From Bacteroidota bacterium (GTDB lineage Bacteria > Bacteroidota > Bacteroidia > Bacteroidales > Prolixibacteraceae), in contig JAUZOB010000236.1 of assembly GCA_030706665.1 (NCBI GenBank), forward strand, positions 1 through 5,407: DNA of 5,407 nucleotides. Reading direction: 5' to 3'. Numbering within the stretch: the first letter of the stretch is position 1; each line of letters starts with the position of its first letter. Shown piece after piece: positions 5,246-5,407 of this stretch. The notes below the pieces were generated by a model. It worked only from the letters and a program-made list of their open reading frames with translations. It had not been told where the DNA came from and did no database searches. Both the position numbers and the translations under genes were made by a program.

Positions 5246-5407
5246 TTACAGAATCAACATAGCATCACCGTAAGTACCAAAACGATACTTTTCTTTCAGT
5301 GCCACTCTATAAGCTTCCATCACAAAATCGTAACCTCCGAAAGCACAAACCATCATCAACAATGTTGACAGGGGAAGATGAAAGTTAGTAATCATGCTAT
5401 TCGCAAC
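5246..5407 (-). CDS. queA: S-adenosylmethionine:tRNA ribosyltransferase-isomerase, C-terminal end (partial)
   Basis: QueA transfers and isomerises the ribosyl moiety of S-adenosylmethionine onto preQ1 at the wobble position of GUN-anticodon tRNAs, giving epoxyqueuosine. Only the last 53 residues and the TAA (5246-5248) are in the window; the gene runs off the right edge. The visible part carries the family's C-terminal core: MITNFHLPLSTLLMMV, then AFGGYDFVMEAYRVAL, then KYRFGTYGDAMLIL at the end. These match the conserved NFHLP-STLLM, AYR and YRF-YGDAM positions of QueA. It is transcribed toward the SIMPL gene and ends at the hairpin 5141-5184. The stop codon lies inside a perfect 12-bp palindrome, ctgtaattacag (5240-5251). 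Promoter and active-site regions are outside the window. Confidence 0.95.
   Translation of the reverse strand, partial: VANSMITNFHLPLSTLLMMVCAFGGYDFVMEAYRVALKEKYRFGTYGDAMLIL

Overview
The window looks like a chromosomal segment of a Bacteroidota bacterium, probably within or near Bacteroidales/Marinilabiliales. Three things point there: the F-type ATP synthase genes run c-b-delta-alpha-gamma and then stop at a terminator with no beta or epsilon gene after gamma; the gene starts have weak or no Shine-Dalgarno sequences; and the proteins carry Bacteroidota-like sequence, including the membrane-anchored SIMPL/DUF541 protein. The lineage is inferred from protein flavour and gene order, not from a database search.

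Layout. Bases 1-3757 hold the 3' part of an ATP synthase operon, all on the + strand: the last 28 codons of atpE (c), then atpF (b), atpH (delta), atpA (alpha) and atpG (gamma), with gaps of 77, 10, 33 and 25 nt. A near-ideal intrinsic terminator (3781-3814) closes it. The wide atpE-atpF gap holds a strong hairpin that pairs with part of the likely atpF ribosome binding site. The same gap carries a 25-codon reading frame that starts 3 nt after the atpE stop and ends in an ATGA overlap with the atpF start. Bases 3815-4030 are non-coding with a possible folded element. Bases 4031-4765 encode a SIMPL-domain (DUF541) protein with an N-terminal membrane anchor. Bases 4766-5245 lack a convincing gene. 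They hold a ladder of five alternating complementary blocks (4845-4903), an unrecognised 52-codon ORF (4924-5082) and a strong hairpin (5141-5184) that best serves as the terminator of the minus-strand gene. Bases 5246-5407 are the 3' end of queA on the minus strand, convergent with everything else.

How the genes work together. The c ring and the b subunit belong to the membrane Fo sector. Delta ties b to the top of F1, alpha forms the non-catalytic part of the alpha3beta3 head, and gamma is the rotor shaft. Subunit a (atpB) is expected just upstream of atpE, and beta and epsilon (atpD, atpC) further upstream, as is usual in Bacteroidota. The SIMPL protein and QueA (queuosine tRNA modification) have no evident functional link to ATP synthase.

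Most of the window is ordinary core metabolism, and I see no mobile element, CRISPR array, defence system, tRNA or rRNA. The unexplained signals are the atpE-atpF junction, the complementary-block ladder with its downstream small ORF, and the folded region after the operon terminator. All three are candidates from reading by eye, without folding energies or conservation data.
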